From Acidobacteriota bacterium (GTDB lineage Bacteria; Acidobacteriota; Blastocatellia; Chloracidobacteriales; Chloracidobacteriaceae): a DNA stretch of 64,000 nucleotides. Positions within the stretch are counted from its first letter, which is position 1. Each line of letters starts with the position of its first letter. The stretch covers positions 1 through 64,000 of the forward strand of contig JACQXX010000048.1 of assembly GCA_016208495.1 (NCBI GenBank), written 5' to 3'. The notes below the pieces were generated by a model, which saw nothing but the letters and a program-made list of their open reading frames with translations, searched no databases and had not been told where the DNA came from. This document shows positions 27,173 through 36,334 of the stretch, piece after piece. The position numbers were made by a program, and so were the translations under genes.

Positions 27173-30094
27173 CTACCGAAAATCTCCGCACATTCCAAAA
27201 GCCGCCCAGTAGTACGGCGAGGCCCATTTTTTTTCCTTCATCACCTGCAATTGGGCAGCACGCAGCGCCGCCGCCGGACGCTGTTTCTCAACCAGAAGAT
27301 TTCGATAAAAGGCGGTCCAGAATGTTGTCGCCGCACGATCTGTCACCGGCCACATTCCGACCAGCAACCGGGGCGCTCCGGCGTAGCCCAGCGCCCGGTG
27401 CAATCCGTGGATGCCTCCTGACTGCGGCTGGGCGTTCAGGTTCGTGCGCATATTCCCAAACACCACCAGATCCGAATTCAACTTGAGATTGAAGAAATCC
27501 GGCCCGAGCACAAACCCGTTCTGCGCCTGTCCCACCGGATTGACCATCGAAAGCACCACGCCCGAAGTTGTCGGCTGTTCGGTGCTCACCATCCCTTGCG
27601 TGGCAAAGTGGAGCACCCGAAATGGCGAAAGATCGGCGTTTAACAGCGTGTCACGGCTGGCTTGCAGGTCAGACCAGCCAATTCGCGAACCATCGGGCGC
27701 AACGTTGAGGATGGTTTTGGCTTCGTTCTTGGCGGTTTGGAGCCGCGGCACCGCCAGTTGCGGCCCACTCAAGCCAACTTCGCGCAATGCCTGAACTGCC
27801 CGGTAAAAACTGACGCTCCGAAACTGCCCGTTGGCGGCTGGCTGGGCAGGTGGGGTGCCCTTCACTTTTCCAGCCCGTGAATCGGCCCGGTCATAGACAG
27901 GATCGGCCAAAACGGCCAGGGCTTTGGTGGCCGCCGGACGATTGGCCGATATCTGTTGCAACCAGGCCAGCGCCGAAGCTGATGGCAACTGGACGATTTC
28001 GTGAACGGCAATCAACGGCGCGGTTGAACCTGGTTTGGGAAGCGCGCTCCAGGGAAGGTATTCCAGGCATTCGTCCGCCACAACAGCGAGGATAGGCGGG
28101 GTCAACTTCTCCCCCAGCGACCCAAACACCGCTCGCGAAAGAGACTCACCGGTTTGCCCAAACTGTGGCGTTTGCGAAGCCGCTGGATTGCTCGCCTGCT
28201 CGAAAAATTGCCGGGCCAGCCCGGTGATTTCCGACCGGGACGGAAGCTGCACGGTATCAACCGAAGTCGCCGTTACCAGCCAGCCATAGGACCGTTCGCG
28301 CCCCAATGCAATTTCAAGCAGCGCCGCAGTGGTTCCGCCAAGCTGTTGCTGAATGTCCTTGAGTGTTCCGACTCCTGATTGGCTGATGGCCGCGAATCGA
28401 GGTGATTTTTGCCGAAGCTGGCTTTCCACTTCGCGGAGTTCGGCTTCAAGCTGCGTGATTTCATTCGCCACTTTGATGGCTGGCTCCTGGTTTGAATACC
28501 CAAGCGCCAGCCGTTGCTGATAGTGGAGTTTGTCGCGCAATTTCCGACGTCCGGCTTTGAGTTTATCAACCAGTGCCAGGTCAAGTCCTTGCCGGACTTC
28601 GGTCTGGCTGCGGTCGAGCCACTCCAGCCAGTTGCGCTGGATGCGGCGCTCGTTGGCTTCAAATGCCTGACTGGCCAGGCCAACCGTCGGACGCGCTTTG
28701 TGAAGCTGCATCGTGACGTCAATGTAGAGTTCAAAAACATCCTGAGCCGTCGGTGCATACACGCTTTGAAATACGGGTTTGGCAAAATCAACCGGCAGCC
28801 GTTCATACATTCCAAGCGCCTGTTCCAAAAGCGGTTTGGCGGCTTCGATCTGGTTTTGCTTGATTTTGACCTGCGCCAGCCAGAAAAGCGTGCTGGCTTC
28901 CGTCACGCGGTCCGCCGTTTCCTTGACCACGGTTTGACTTTGTTCCAGCGCCTGCGCCGCCGCTGGAAGTTCACCCAGATTCGAACAGGTTATCCCAAGC
29001 AAACTCAGCGCCTGGGCCTGAAGGTCGCGGCGTTTCTGCTTCTCAGCCGTTCGGGCGACGTTGGTAAAATCGGCTGAAGCTTCGCGAAAGTTTCCGTTGG
29101 CACCTTTCACCGTTCCGATCAACAACTGGACGGGTAATTCGTCACCACTTTCTTTCGCCAGTGTGAAGGCTTCCTGTAAATAGCTCAGACTTTTCGCTCG
29201 ATCCCGATTTTCAAAGGCCAGCACCGCCAGTTTGGTCAGCGCGTCAATCGTTCCGGGGCGATCACTGGCGGCTTTGCGAGCAACAAGCGCTTGAGTGAGC
29301 AGTTCCCCGGCACGGTTTTGTTCGCCCAGGTCACGATAAAGCCAGCTCAAGCTGGTCAATACCTGGGCTTCTCCGGCTTTATCGCCAATGCTTCGAAAAA
29401 TTGACAGGGCGTCGGTGTATTGTTCGAGTGTTTTGGGAACGTCATCCAGCGCGTGCGAAACTCCCGCCAGATAGCTCAACGTTCGGGCTTCGCCTTGACG
29501 GTTTTGTTGTGCCCGCCAGCTTGTCAGCGCCAGGGTAAAAAAATCGAGCGCGGTTTTCGGCTGATCCACCCGGGCATAGAGTAATCCAATGCTGGTCAGT
29601 GAAGTGGCCTCGCCAAACTGGTTTTGCTGCTCGCGCCAGAGTTTGAGCGCGGCAGCCTGCGCTTCAATCGCCTTTTGTTTCTCGCCAATGTCGTCACAGG
29701 CATCGCTGAGCGCGATCAGGTTGCGGGCTTCACCGGGTTTATCTTTGAGTGTTCGACACAGTTCCAACGCCTGGGTATAGGCATCAATGGCCTGCTGACT
29801 GGCCCCAAGGCGGGCAAAAACCAGACCAATCGTTGAAATGGAAAGGGCCTCGCCACGCTGGTCTTTGAGCTTGCGGTAGGCAGAAAGGGCCTCCTGATAC
29901 GGCTCAATAGATTTGATCAGGGATTCCTGAGTCCCTTTTCGGCGCTCGGCTTCACCATCGGCAAAGGCACGCTGGGCCTGTCCGCGAAGGTCAGTTTGGG
30001 CAGCAACCAGGACTTCCCCTGGATCAATACTCAGAAAAGTGGATCCCCCCAGGACACCAAGGGCCACCAGAACAAGCAAGCAACGATAAGCCAT
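27173..30094 (-). CDS. Secreted TPR-CHAT protein with destroyed catalytic dyad
   Basis: The product has 973 residues. A signal peptide (about 1-32) is followed directly by TPRs (about 35-430, many with LxSIGLLYARxD-like helices), a helical linker (about 470-570) and a CHAT domain (about 640-973). It lacks the PPC-like domain of the other two CHAT proteins. At the catalytic His position the sequence is HFATQGM (Gln833), and at the Cys position VVFGNMRTNL (Met882 where SACxT is expected). The rest of the fold is well kept (SASALAWL, ALGYAGAPRLLVGMWPVTD, AAQLQVMKEKKWASPYYWAAF), so this looks like a maintained pseudo-protease rather than a decaying gene. The ATG at 30094 is favoured over TTG 30103. 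Confidence 0.87.
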   Translation of the reverse strand: MAYRCLLVLVALGVLGGSTFLSIDPGEVLVAAQTDLRGQAQRAFADGEAERRKGTQESLIKSIEPYQEALSAYRKLKDQRGEALSISTIGLVFARLGASQQAIDAYTQALELCRTLKDKPGEARNLIALSDACDDIGEKQKAIEAQAAALKLWREQQNQFGEATSLTSIGLLYARVDQPKTALDFFTLALTSWRAQQNRQGEARTLSYLAGVSHALDDVPKTLEQYTDALSIFRSIGDKAGEAQVLTSLSWLYRDLGEQNRAGELLTQALVARKAASDRPGTIDALTKLAVLAFENRDRAKSLSYLQEAFTLAKESGDELPVQLLIGTVKGANGNFREASADFTNVARTAEKQKRRDLQAQALSLLGITCSNLGELPAAAQALEQSQTVVKETADRVTEASTLFWLAQVKIKQNQIEAAKPLLEQALGMYERLPVDFAKPVFQSVYAPTAQDVFELYIDVTMQLHKARPTVGLASQAFEANERRIQRNWLEWLDRSQTEVRQGLDLALVDKLKAGRRKLRDKLHYQQRLALGYSNQEPAIKVANEITQLEAELREVESQLRQKSPRFAAISQSGVGTLKDIQQQLGGTTAALLEIALGRERSYGWLVTATSVDTVQLPSRSEITGLARQFFEQASNPAASQTPQFGQTGESLSRAVFGSLGEKLTPPILAVVADECLEYLPWSALPKPGSTAPLIAVHEIVQLPSASALAWLQQISANRPAATKALAVLADPVYDRADSRAGKVKGTPPAQPAANGQFRSVSFYRAVQALREVGLSGPQLAVPRLQTAKNEAKTILNVAPDGSRIGWSDLQASRDTLLNADLSPFRVLHFATQGMVSTEQPTTSGVVLSMVNPVGQAQNGFVLGPDFFNLKLNSDLVVFGNMRTNLNAQPQSGGIHGLHRALGYAGAPRLLVGMWPVTDRAATTFWTAFYRNLLVEKQRPAAALRAAQLQVMKEKKWASPYYWAAFGMCGDFR

Positions 30095-30256
30095 GATTTT
30101 CAAAAAAAGTCGGAATGAAATGTGATCGGAATACAGCGTTGGATGGTTCGGAGGTTGGATGAAACAGGCCCAGTGTAGCGAGGATGCCTCTGGTTTCTCA
30201 AATCGAATTCGGAGTTCAGGGGTTTTAGGGAGTCGGATGGAAATATCATACCACCA

Positions 30257-30284
30257 GGGTTCAGGGTTCAGGGTTCAGGGTTCA
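30257..30284. repeat. GGGTTCA heptamer array, 4 copies
   Basis: Four perfect GGGTTCA units lie in the 30095-30473 spacer between the CHAT and DUF4126 genes. The remainder of that spacer contains CTTTTCC/CCTGTCACC-like low-complexity sequence and no gene that I can support. Confidence 0.9.
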
Positions 30285-30473
30285 GGGTAGGCTAATCCAA
30301 CTTGAGCCGTAACCGCCGGTTTCCTGGTACTCATCTTGAGCGGAACCCGTTGCTTCATCGCCTATGAAGAATGAGAGATGAAAAAATCACCTTTTCCTTT
30401 TGCTCTCCCTGTCCCTTTGCCAACCTGTCACCTTTTCAGGGTTCGAGGGTTAGAATTCTTTGAAACTGGCATC

Positions 30474-30974
30474 CTAAAATGCCAGCATGGCTATTGGAAT
30501 CAGAACCGCCAGAATCGAAATCACAGTTGAGACAACCCATTCCACCGTGGCCAGTGCCGGGTTTCCCAACCCCGCCGTGGTTGCCGTCGAAGCGCCCCGC
30601 AGCACAACCGTTGTTCCCTGAACGGCACCCGCCGCGCCGCCGCCAGCGATAATCGCCACCGACCATTTGAAGAACGGTGTGGCATCAACCATTAACGATG
30701 CACTCGCCAAAATCCCGGCAATAACCGCCACGGGAGTCATAATCCAGTCCAACATATTGTCTACCCAGGGGATGTAGTACCCGGCAATTTCAAGTCCAGT
30801 TGCAACGGCAAATGCCGTCAAGGCATACCAGGTCCCAATCCATTGAAACTCTGGATTTAACCCTAACTGACCGCTTTTGGCGGCGATGCTCATCACCAGC
30901 ATCGGAACAAATACCCGAAAACCACAGGCGGCACTCAGCGCAACCCCAACACAAATGCTAAAAAGAATGTTCAT
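30474..30974 (-). CDS. DUF4126-family membrane protein
   Basis: The product has 166 residues and is highly hydrophobic with about five membrane segments. The family signature is clear at the N-terminus (GVALSAACGFRVFVPMLVMS), followed by WIGTWYALTAFAVATGLEI and Gly/Ala-rich helices (GGGAAGAVQGTTVVLRGAST) with a final hydrophobic helix. DUF4126 proteins are inner-membrane proteins of unknown function, and length is normal. The start at 30974 lacks a clear Shine-Dalgarno, but the conserved N-terminus begins there. Confidence 0.85.
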   Translation of the reverse strand: MNILFSICVGVALSAACGFRVFVPMLVMSIAAKSGQLGLNPEFQWIGTWYALTAFAVATGLEIAGYYIPWVDNMLDWIMTPVAVIAGILASASLMVDATPFFKWSVAIIAGGGAAGAVQGTTVVLRGASTATTAGLGNPALATVEWVVSTVISILAVLIPIAMLAF

Positions 30975-31026
30975 AGGAAGAATGGAAAACCGGATGAAGA
31001 GTGTGGTTGGTGGTTAGTGGTTAGTG

Positions 31027-31283
31027 ATGCCAATTAAGGGTTGAATTGGTTTTGGTTCTCAGCCCACGAAGTGGGCGCCGGCTCGTAGCCCAGGGCGAGT
31101 CTTCGAGCCCTGGGAATTCGGGTCATTTCCCACCTTTTCCCCGCCCGGCCAGCCGCCGTAGGCGGCGGCTGGCCGGGCGGGGTGAGGAGGCAACGTTTTC
31201 CCAGGGTTGCACCCTGGGCTACGAGCCTGCCACCCGCTTCGCGGGTTCAAATCCGCTCATTTTTTCAACTCTTCACTGGTATC
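31027..31283. mobile_element. 257-bp terminal-inverted-repeat element, family III copy 1
   Basis: The ends ATGCCAATTAAGGGTTGAA (31027-31045) and TTCAACTCTTCACTGGTAT (31264-31282) are imperfect inverted repeats. Internal hairpins include CCCACGAAGTGGG, CCCAGGGCGAGTCTTCGAGC with CCCTGGG, a long palindrome CCCCGCCCGGCCAGCCGCC / GGCGGCTGGCCGGGCGGGG near 31140-31182, and ACCCGCTTCGCGGGT. The element is almost identical to 60052-60309. GTGGTTA heptamers (31004-31024) on the left and ACTAACCACC on the right flank it, also inverted. No transposase. Confidence 0.75.
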
Positions 31284-31308
31284 ACTAACCACCAACCACA
31301 TTCTTCAT

Positions 31309-31818
31309 TCAAAAATAGAGGTACTTGCGCCAGGCTTCGTCAGTGCTGCCCAGGTAGCGGATAATCTGGCGATTGACGTGCAGGTTGAACGACTGTGGTT
31401 TTTTCAGAAGCTTCATTGAGGCTTCCTCCGGTGTGCGGCTTCCCTTGCGATTATTGCACCTTCGGCAGCAGGCGACGAGATTATCCCAGGTGCTGCCGCC
31501 GCCTCGGGAACGAGGCACTACGTGATCGAGGGTCAATTCAATGGGCGGGAAGATATGGCCACAATACTGGCAGCGGTTGTGGTCGCGGAGCAAAATATTG
31601 CGGCGGGACAGGCTTTTTCGCTCAAATGGAATGTGAATGTATTCCAGCAGACGGATCACCGATGGCGCCTTCACCGCAGCCGTCGGCGAGTGCAGGTACT
31701 GTTCAGCGTGTTCCTCAACTCGAGCTACTCCTTTGAGAATTAAGACCACGGCTCTTCGAACCGTGCAAATATTAATCGGCTCGAAAGATGCGTTCAGAAC
31801 CAGGACACGAGTGTTCAT
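31309..31818 (-). CDS. HNH endonuclease
   Basis: The product has 169 residues. An N-terminal beta-strand region typical of this group ([20 protein letters not shown]) precedes the HNH domain (about 80-130): CQYCGHIF, then [19 protein letters not shown] and CCRRCNNRK. These give the catalytic His of DHV, the Asn of WDNL and two zinc CxxC knuckles. GGAGG just before ATG 31818 supports this start over the upstream in-frame ATG, which would itself contain the Shine-Dalgarno. Members of this McrA-like group are widespread single-gene nucleases of uncertain role (restriction, repair or mobile-element remnants). It stands alone here. Confidence 0.88.
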   Translation of the reverse strand: MNTRVLVLNASFEPINICTVRRAVVLILKGVARVEEHAEQYLHSPTAAVKAPSVIRLLEYIHIPFERKSLSRRNILLRDHNRCQYCGHIFPPIELTLDHVVPRSRGGGSTWDNLVACCRRCNNRKGSRTPEEASMKLLKKPQSFNLHVNRQIIRYLGSTDEAWRKYLYF

Positions 31819-31948
31819 GCCACCTCCGTTCAAGAGTGTTGTTCTTTTGACACCTGATCAGAACTGAATCATTCAAGTGATGAATCGTCTTATGGTCTGA
31901 AAAATCAGCCGGCACTCAATTCTTCATTCTTCCTTCTTCATTCTTTAT

Positions 31949-32416
31949 TCAGGTTTCGGTTGAGACGGGGCCTGTGCGTTGGGCTTCTAATTGGTGTATT
32001 ACCTGTTGCAATTCTTCAGGGAGTGCGACGGCTTTTCCGGTGGTGATGTCAATCCAGACCACGGCGGTGGTGCCGTCGGCAACGACCTCAAACTGTTTGC
32101 CGACCTGTTGCAAGACCACATATTCAAGCACAAAGCTGCGCGTACGGATGTCAGATGTTCGAACACCTACCTGCAAGGTCGCCGGGAACCGAACCTGACG
32201 GCGGAAATTGCAGGTCGCGCTGGCCACAACCGGTCCAAACTCGTGGTTTCGGCAATGACGGTCAAGGTCAATTTTGATGAAATACTGCATCCGTGCGGTT
32301 TCCAGATAAGTGAAGTAGGTAGCATGGTTGATATGGCCAAAGGCGTCCATATCTCCCCAGCGAACAGGTGTTGTTTCCCAGGTGCTGTAAAAATGTGAGT
32401 CAGTCACGTCAGGCAC
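31949..32416 (-). CDS. Hot-dog fold acyl-CoA thioesterase (4HBT family)
   Basis: The product has 155 residues, using a GTG start at 32416 preceded by AAAGGA. The family motif VRWGDMDAFGHINHATYFTY (residues 18-37) includes the catalytic Asp24 equivalent and the HxN pair, followed by ETARMQYF and a beta-rich C-terminus (VRTSDIRTRSFVLEYVV). These cytoplasmic YbgC/FcbC-like enzymes hydrolyse short- to long-chain acyl-CoA thioesters; specificity cannot be read from sequence. Its promoter side faces the long GGGTTCA array. Confidence 0.88.
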   Translation of the reverse strand: MPDVTDSHFYSTWETTPVRWGDMDAFGHINHATYFTYLETARMQYFIKIDLDRHCRNHEFGPVVASATCNFRRQVRFPATLQVGVRTSDIRTRSFVLEYVVLQQVGKQFEVVADGTTAVVWIDITTGKAVALPEELQQVIHQLEAQRTGPVSTET

Positions 32417-32449
32417 GGATTCCTTTCTTTCAAGAGAGTGGAGACTATA

Positions 32450-32561
32450 GGGTTCAGGGTTCAGGGTTCAGGGTTCAGGGTTCAGGGTTCAGGGTTCAGG
32501 GTTCAGGGTTCAGGGTTCAGGGTTCAGGGTTCAGGGTTCAGGGTTCAGGGTTCAGGGTTCA
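32450..32561. repeat. GGGTTCA heptamer array, 16 perfect copies
   Basis: Exactly 112 bases form 16 uninterrupted GGGTTCA units, with a 17th degenerate GGGTTTA following. About 100 bases downstream, at 32664-32684, three copies of the reverse complement (TGAACCC) form an inverted partner. The bracketed segment contains CCACGGCTACCTGACAACGA, related to the interior of the 24700-24854 element. The array lies between the thioesterase and cytidine deaminase genes, so it is not coding, although a frame can be read through it. Confidence 0.95.
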
Positions 32562-32699
32562 GGGTTTACCACGGCTACCTGACAACGATCCTTCGGGCTT
32601 GAAAACTCTACTTGTCACCGCATGCTTTATAATTTCAAAATTGCCTTTTTTCTTTGAAAACCCTGAACCCTGAACCCTGAACCCTGTTTTTTTCATTCT

Positions 32700-33134
32700 T
32701 CATTCATTTGTGTTGCACTGATCGGCAATGAGCGATTTGTCAAATGGGACCGGCAACAGGGCACTCATTTGAAAATACAGGCGATCACCATTCAGGTTAG
32801 CCAGAATCACCGGGATGTCACCACAAAACTCCCACAGGTGCTGGCGACAGGTGCCGCACGGAGGCGTTAAGCGGTTGGTATCGGCGACAATGGCAATACA
32901 GGTATATTCACTTTCGCCTTCGGAAATGGCTTTCAACAACGCAACCCGTTCGGCGCAAGTGGAGGTGAACGTTACCGTCTCGATGTTACATCCGGTATAA
33001 ATCTTCCCAGATTGTCCCAGCAAAGCTGAACCAACCTTAAAACAGGAATGATCGGCCCGGGCAAAAGTGCGTGCCAGTTTGGCGGCTTCAATCAAGTCGG
33101 CGTACCGTTCGTCGGTTTGTTGCAAAGTAGTCAC
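32700..33134 (-). CDS. cdd: Cytidine deaminase
   Basis: The product has 144 residues. Zinc ligands Cys60 (in TSTCAERVAL), Cys93 and Cys96 (in PPCGTCRQHL) and catalytic Glu62 are all present, as in homotetrameric Cys-Cys-Cys cytidine deaminases. The substrate-binding GCNIETVTF corresponds to the usual GxNVENASY. It converts cytidine and deoxycytidine to uridine forms in pyrimidine salvage. The start is GTG at 33134, with a weak GGAGAA upstream. Length is normal for the family. A TTGGTTC heptamer triplet lies upstream (33158-33181). Confidence 0.9.
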   Translation of the reverse strand: MTTLQQTDERYADLIEAAKLARTFARADHSCFKVGSALLGQSGKIYTGCNIETVTFTSTCAERVALLKAISEGESEYTCIAIVADTNRLTPPCGTCRQHLWEFCGDIPVILANLNGDRLYFQMSALLPVPFDKSLIADQCNTNE

Positions 33135-33286
33135 TGAGTTTCAATTCTCCAGTCGGTGCTTGGTTCTTGGTTCTTGGTTCTTAGGACCTGGTGGGCACGG
33201 CAATCCAAACCATTTTAACGCGCTTACACCATCATCTTGTCACCTTGTCATCTTGTCACCTTGTCAGATGTCACCCTGTCACCCTG

Positions 33287-33952
33287 TCATTCTGCGGCTG
33301 GTTCCAAAACCACATCCCGTGGGCGGCGTTGCGGGTCAAGCCGGGTGCTGATTTTAGAGCGGACAAGGTGAGCGGCCTCATACGATTTCACCTTTACTTC
33401 TTTGGGTGGCGCCGTAAAGACCTGTGGCTCGTGAAAGTAAACCCGGAGCTTGCCCGGTCGAGGCAATGTCCGGTTGATCGGCCAGACTTCGTGGGCACCG
33501 CTGAGCGTTACCGGGACAACCGGCACCTTCATTCGAATCGCCAGCCGAAACGCGCCGGATTTGAATTCGTCAATGGTGCCTGAAACGCAGCGTCCCCCTT
33601 CGGGAAAGATCATGAGGGCTTCACCGGCGGCAAGGAGTTGCTGCGCCCGCCGAAAAGCTGATTTATCAACCGGCGTGTCCTGGTCCACTGGAAAACAGTT
33701 AAAAAACCAGAGCATCGGGCGCAGATACGGGTACCGAAAGACCTCGCTCCAGGTCATGTAGTGGAGCACTCGCGGCACGCCGCATCCAATCCAGAAGGGA
33801 TCCAGGTAGGCCACGTGATTTGGCGTCAAAATCACCGGTCCTGTTTTGGGGATATTTTCAATGCCATAAAATTCAATTTGGAAAAACGGGTGAAACATCG
33901 CCCGGAAAGCAGGTCGGAGACAATGCTGGATGAGAAGCGAGCGGACTCTCAC
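33287..33952 (-). CDS. plsC: 1-acyl-sn-glycerol-3-phosphate acyltransferase family
   Basis: The product has 221 residues from a GTG start at 33952 preceded by AGGAGA ten bases upstream. The frame back to 34111 has no good start and would add an atypical extension. PlsC motif I is N-His46-x4-Asp51 (TPNHVAYLD), motif III is FPEGGRCVSG, and the motif IV region reads PVVPVTLSG. It should transfer acyl groups to lysophosphatidic acid at the inner membrane in phospholipid synthesis, though the family also includes other glycerolipid acyltransferases. A hydrophobic N-terminal stretch may anchor it. Confidence 0.85.
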   Translation of the reverse strand: MRVRSLLIQHCLRPAFRAMFHPFFQIEFYGIENIPKTGPVILTPNHVAYLDPFWIGCGVPRVLHYMTWSEVFRYPYLRPMLWFFNCFPVDQDTPVDKSAFRRAQQLLAAGEALMIFPEGGRCVSGTIDEFKSGAFRLAIRMKVPVVPVTLSGAHEVWPINRTLPRPGKLRVYFHEPQVFTAPPKEVKVKSYEAAHLVRSKISTRLDPQRRPRDVVLEPAAE

Positions 33953-34181
33953 GATGGCGAATTCTCCTGCGGTTTTCAAAATTGAGTTGGAATTGAACGC
34001 GGCGATGAAAGAAACGAGGCGGAATTGTAGCGAAATGTTGCCAGGGCAACAACTCCCCCTTGCTCCAATCAAGGTTGACCGCCTCCTGGAGAAAAAAACT
34101 TGTTCTCTCAATGAAGATGAACCACCATAGTGGCTTCAAATGACCCAGGATTCATTTCAGCTTTTGCGGAACAGGCAAGAT

Positions 34182-35573
34182 ATGATCACCAAAATTGAAC
34201 TTAATGGATTTAAAACCTTTTCCAACTTCCAGATGGAGTTTACTCCGCTGACAGTTATCGCCGGAACGAATGCGTCTGGGAAAAGTAATCTGTTTGATGC
34301 GTTTCAACTCTTGTCACGCCTGGCAGAATTCGACCTGAAAACTGCCTTCAGCAATCAGCGGGGTGAAGCAATCGAACTCTTTACCCAATACAGTGACGGC
34401 ACGTATGCCAATGAAATCACGCTCACCGTTGAAATGCTGGTAGACAAAGAGGTTCGGGATAACTGGGGTGGTGCAGCAACACTCAAGTTTACCCGACTCC
34501 GATATAAATTGATTCTCCAGCGGGTAGAGAATGAAAAAGGGTTGGAAAATTTGCTTGTCAAATATGAGCACTTAGAACCAATCAAACGCGCCAGTGATGA
34601 ATGGGTAAAAAGGTATCTTCCAGCAGATACAACGCATAACTGGCAACCCATTGTGAAAGCAGGAAGATCCAAGCCATTCATTTATACCCAAGACGAAAAT
34701 GGCATTCCCACGATCAAGCTTCCGCAGGATGGAAGGCGCGGTGGAAAAGAAACTCCAGCGAATGCGGTTGCTCAGACAGTGCTCAGCGGTATCAATTCGG
34801 TAGACTTTCCCCATGCATTTGCAGTGAAAGAAGAAATGCGAAGCTGGCGTTTTCTCCAACTTAGCCCGGAAGCGTTGCGCAAACCAAGCCCGTATCTGGC
34901 CAGGGATGTGATTACACCAGAGGGTGCGAATCTGGCGGCAGCCCTTCACCGGATCAAAACTCAGGACCCAGGGTCGCTTCAATTTATTTCGCGAAAATTA
35001 TCAAATCTCCTTCCTCACTTCATTACAGTGGATGTTTATGATGATAAACCTGGTCAACAATATATTCTGACCATGCGCAGTGAGGATGGCCGAGAGTTCA
35101 CCTCGCGGGTCCTTTCCGAAGGAACACTCCGCCTGCTGACGCTGTGTATTCTGGAATATGACGACCTGTTTCGCGGAGTGATTTGTTTTGAAGAACCTGA
35201 GAATGGAATCCACCCCTATCGAATGAAAGCGATGGTCAATCTCCTCAAAGATTTGACCACTGATTTCCAGGAACCAGACCTGCCATTGCGACAAATTATT
35301 GCGAACACGCATTCTCCAATCATTTTTGATGAAGTCTTTAAACTTGAGAGTCCTTTTGCTTCCTGCTGGTTTTCGCAACTTGTCACCCGCATAGATGAGA
35401 TTGGTGGGAGAAGACAAAAATTGAATATCACCTATGTTTTGCCTGTGGCCAAAGTACACCAACCGAATTTGTTTCACTCACCGGCTGAAGAAAAACTGTC
35501 ATTGAGCCAGGCCATTGACTATCTCAAATCCGCGAATTTTGAAAAAACACTTCATCACCTTGGTGCCATATGA
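34182..35573 (+). CDS. AAA/ABC-type ATPase of a two-gene module
   Basis: The product has 463 residues. Walker A is at residues 28-35 (GTNASGKS) after a typical RecF/SMC-like N-terminus (MITKIELNGFKTFSNFQMEF). Walker B reads GVICFEEPENGIHP, with the D-loop and a switch His in ANTHSPIIFDEV near the C-terminus. The insert between them (about 60-330) has no recognised domain. This is the AAA_15/AAA_21 organisation found in OLD-like and PARIS AriA-like defence ATPases. The stop overlaps the next ATG by four bases (ATGA), implying translational coupling with the TOPRIM-like partner. The start at 34182 is chosen over 34140 because homology begins there. Confidence 0.85.
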   Translation: MITKIELNGFKTFSNFQMEFTPLTVIAGTNASGKSNLFDAFQLLSRLAEFDLKTAFSNQRGEAIELFTQYSDGTYANEITLTVEMLVDKEVRDNWGGAATLKFTRLRYKLILQRVENEKGLENLLVKYEHLEPIKRASDEWVKRYLPADTTHNWQPIVKAGRSKPFIYTQDENGIPTIKLPQDGRRGGKETPANAVAQTVLSGINSVDFPHAFAVKEEMRSWRFLQLSPEALRKPSPYLARDVITPEGANLAAALHRIKTQDPGSLQFISRKLSNLLPHFITVDVYDDKPGQQYILTMRSEDGREFTSRVLSEGTLRLLTLCILEYDDLFRGVICFEEPENGIHPYRMKAMVNLLKDLTTDFQEPDLPLRQIIANTHSPIIFDEVFKLESPFASCWFSQLVTRIDEIGGRRQKLNITYVLPVAKVHQPNLFHSPAEEKLSLSQAIDYLKSANFEKTLHHLGAI

Positions 35574-36241
35574 GTCCACTGATCAAGATTGGTATTTTTG
35601 CCGAAGGGCCAACCGACAACCGGTTTCTCCCGCCAGTTGTCAAACGCACCTTTGAGGAAGTGGCCTGGACGTGCCGCCAGCAAATTGACATTCTCGAACC
35701 CGAGGTGATTGATGATCTTCACGTTCCTCACACTTTCGCTGAAAAAGTCCTTGCGGCTGCCCGTCAGGCTCAGCAACGTGGAGTAACTGTTTTGTGCGTC
35801 CACACGGATGCTGATGCCGAAAATGACCACCGCGCTTTTCAATCTAAGATCCAGCCAGCTTTTGAACGAATTCACCAATCAACTGAGGAAGCGTGTAAAC
35901 TCCCAGTCGCAATCGTTCCCGTTCAAATGACTGAAGCCTGGATGCTTGCCGATACAGAACTCTTCAAAAAAGAACTCAACACGACCAAAACTGATTTCGA
36001 GCTTGGAATTCACAAACCACCAGAGTCAATCGCTGACCCCAAAGATGTTATTGCGCAGGCAATTCGAATTGCAACTGACCACGTCGGACGCAGGCAAAGA
36101 CGCTATCAGGTTCATATCTCTGACCTGTATCAACCTGTAGGTCAACGAATCAGCCTGGAAAAACTCTCTCAGCTATCGTCATTTCAAAAGTTTAGGGATG
36201 CCATTCGAGAGGTATTTCAGCAACTCAATTACATGTGGTAA
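35570..36241 (+). CDS. TOPRIM-like (DUF4276-type) partner of the AAA ATPase
   Basis: The product has 223 residues. It starts with an acidic TOPRIM-like motif, Glu12-Gly-x2-Asp16 (IFAEGPTDNRFLPPVVKR), and carries Asp80-x-Asp82 in VLCVHTDADAEND, followed by PVQMTEAWMLAD. That order fits DUF4276/OLD-like TOPRIM nuclease domains supplied in trans. The C-terminal part is helical. The gene is coupled to the ATPase by an ATGA overlap. The two together resemble ATPase-plus-TOPRIM anti-phage modules such as PARIS, but this assignment is by motif only. Confidence 0.75.
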   Translation: MSPLIKIGIFAEGPTDNRFLPPVVKRTFEEVAWTCRQQIDILEPEVIDDLHVPHTFAEKVLAAARQAQQRGVTVLCVHTDADAENDHRAFQSKIQPAFERIHQSTEEACKLPVAIVPVQMTEAWMLADTELFKKELNTTKTDFELGIHKPPESIADPKDVIAQAIRIATDHVGRRQRRYQVHISDLYQPVGQRISLEKLSQLSSFQKFRDAIREVFQQLNYMW

Positions 36242-36334
36242 CTCCACTCAAAACTTATTGAAATATGACTTGTGCATAGGTTTTGCTCTCCAGTCTGTTA
36301 TTGAATTGAATTTAAATAAAGGCTGAGAAGAATT

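Noticed and set aside
31046-31288. Reading frames through the family III element (MVLVLSPRSGRRL...)
   Set aside because: The same frame appears in the 60078 copy only because the DNA is a repeat; no promoter or ribosome-binding site, and palindromic content.
32368-32673. Open frame encoding a repeated VQGSGFR peptide
   Set aside because: It is a translation of the GGGTTCA array; the array has no coding signature and no ribosome-binding site.
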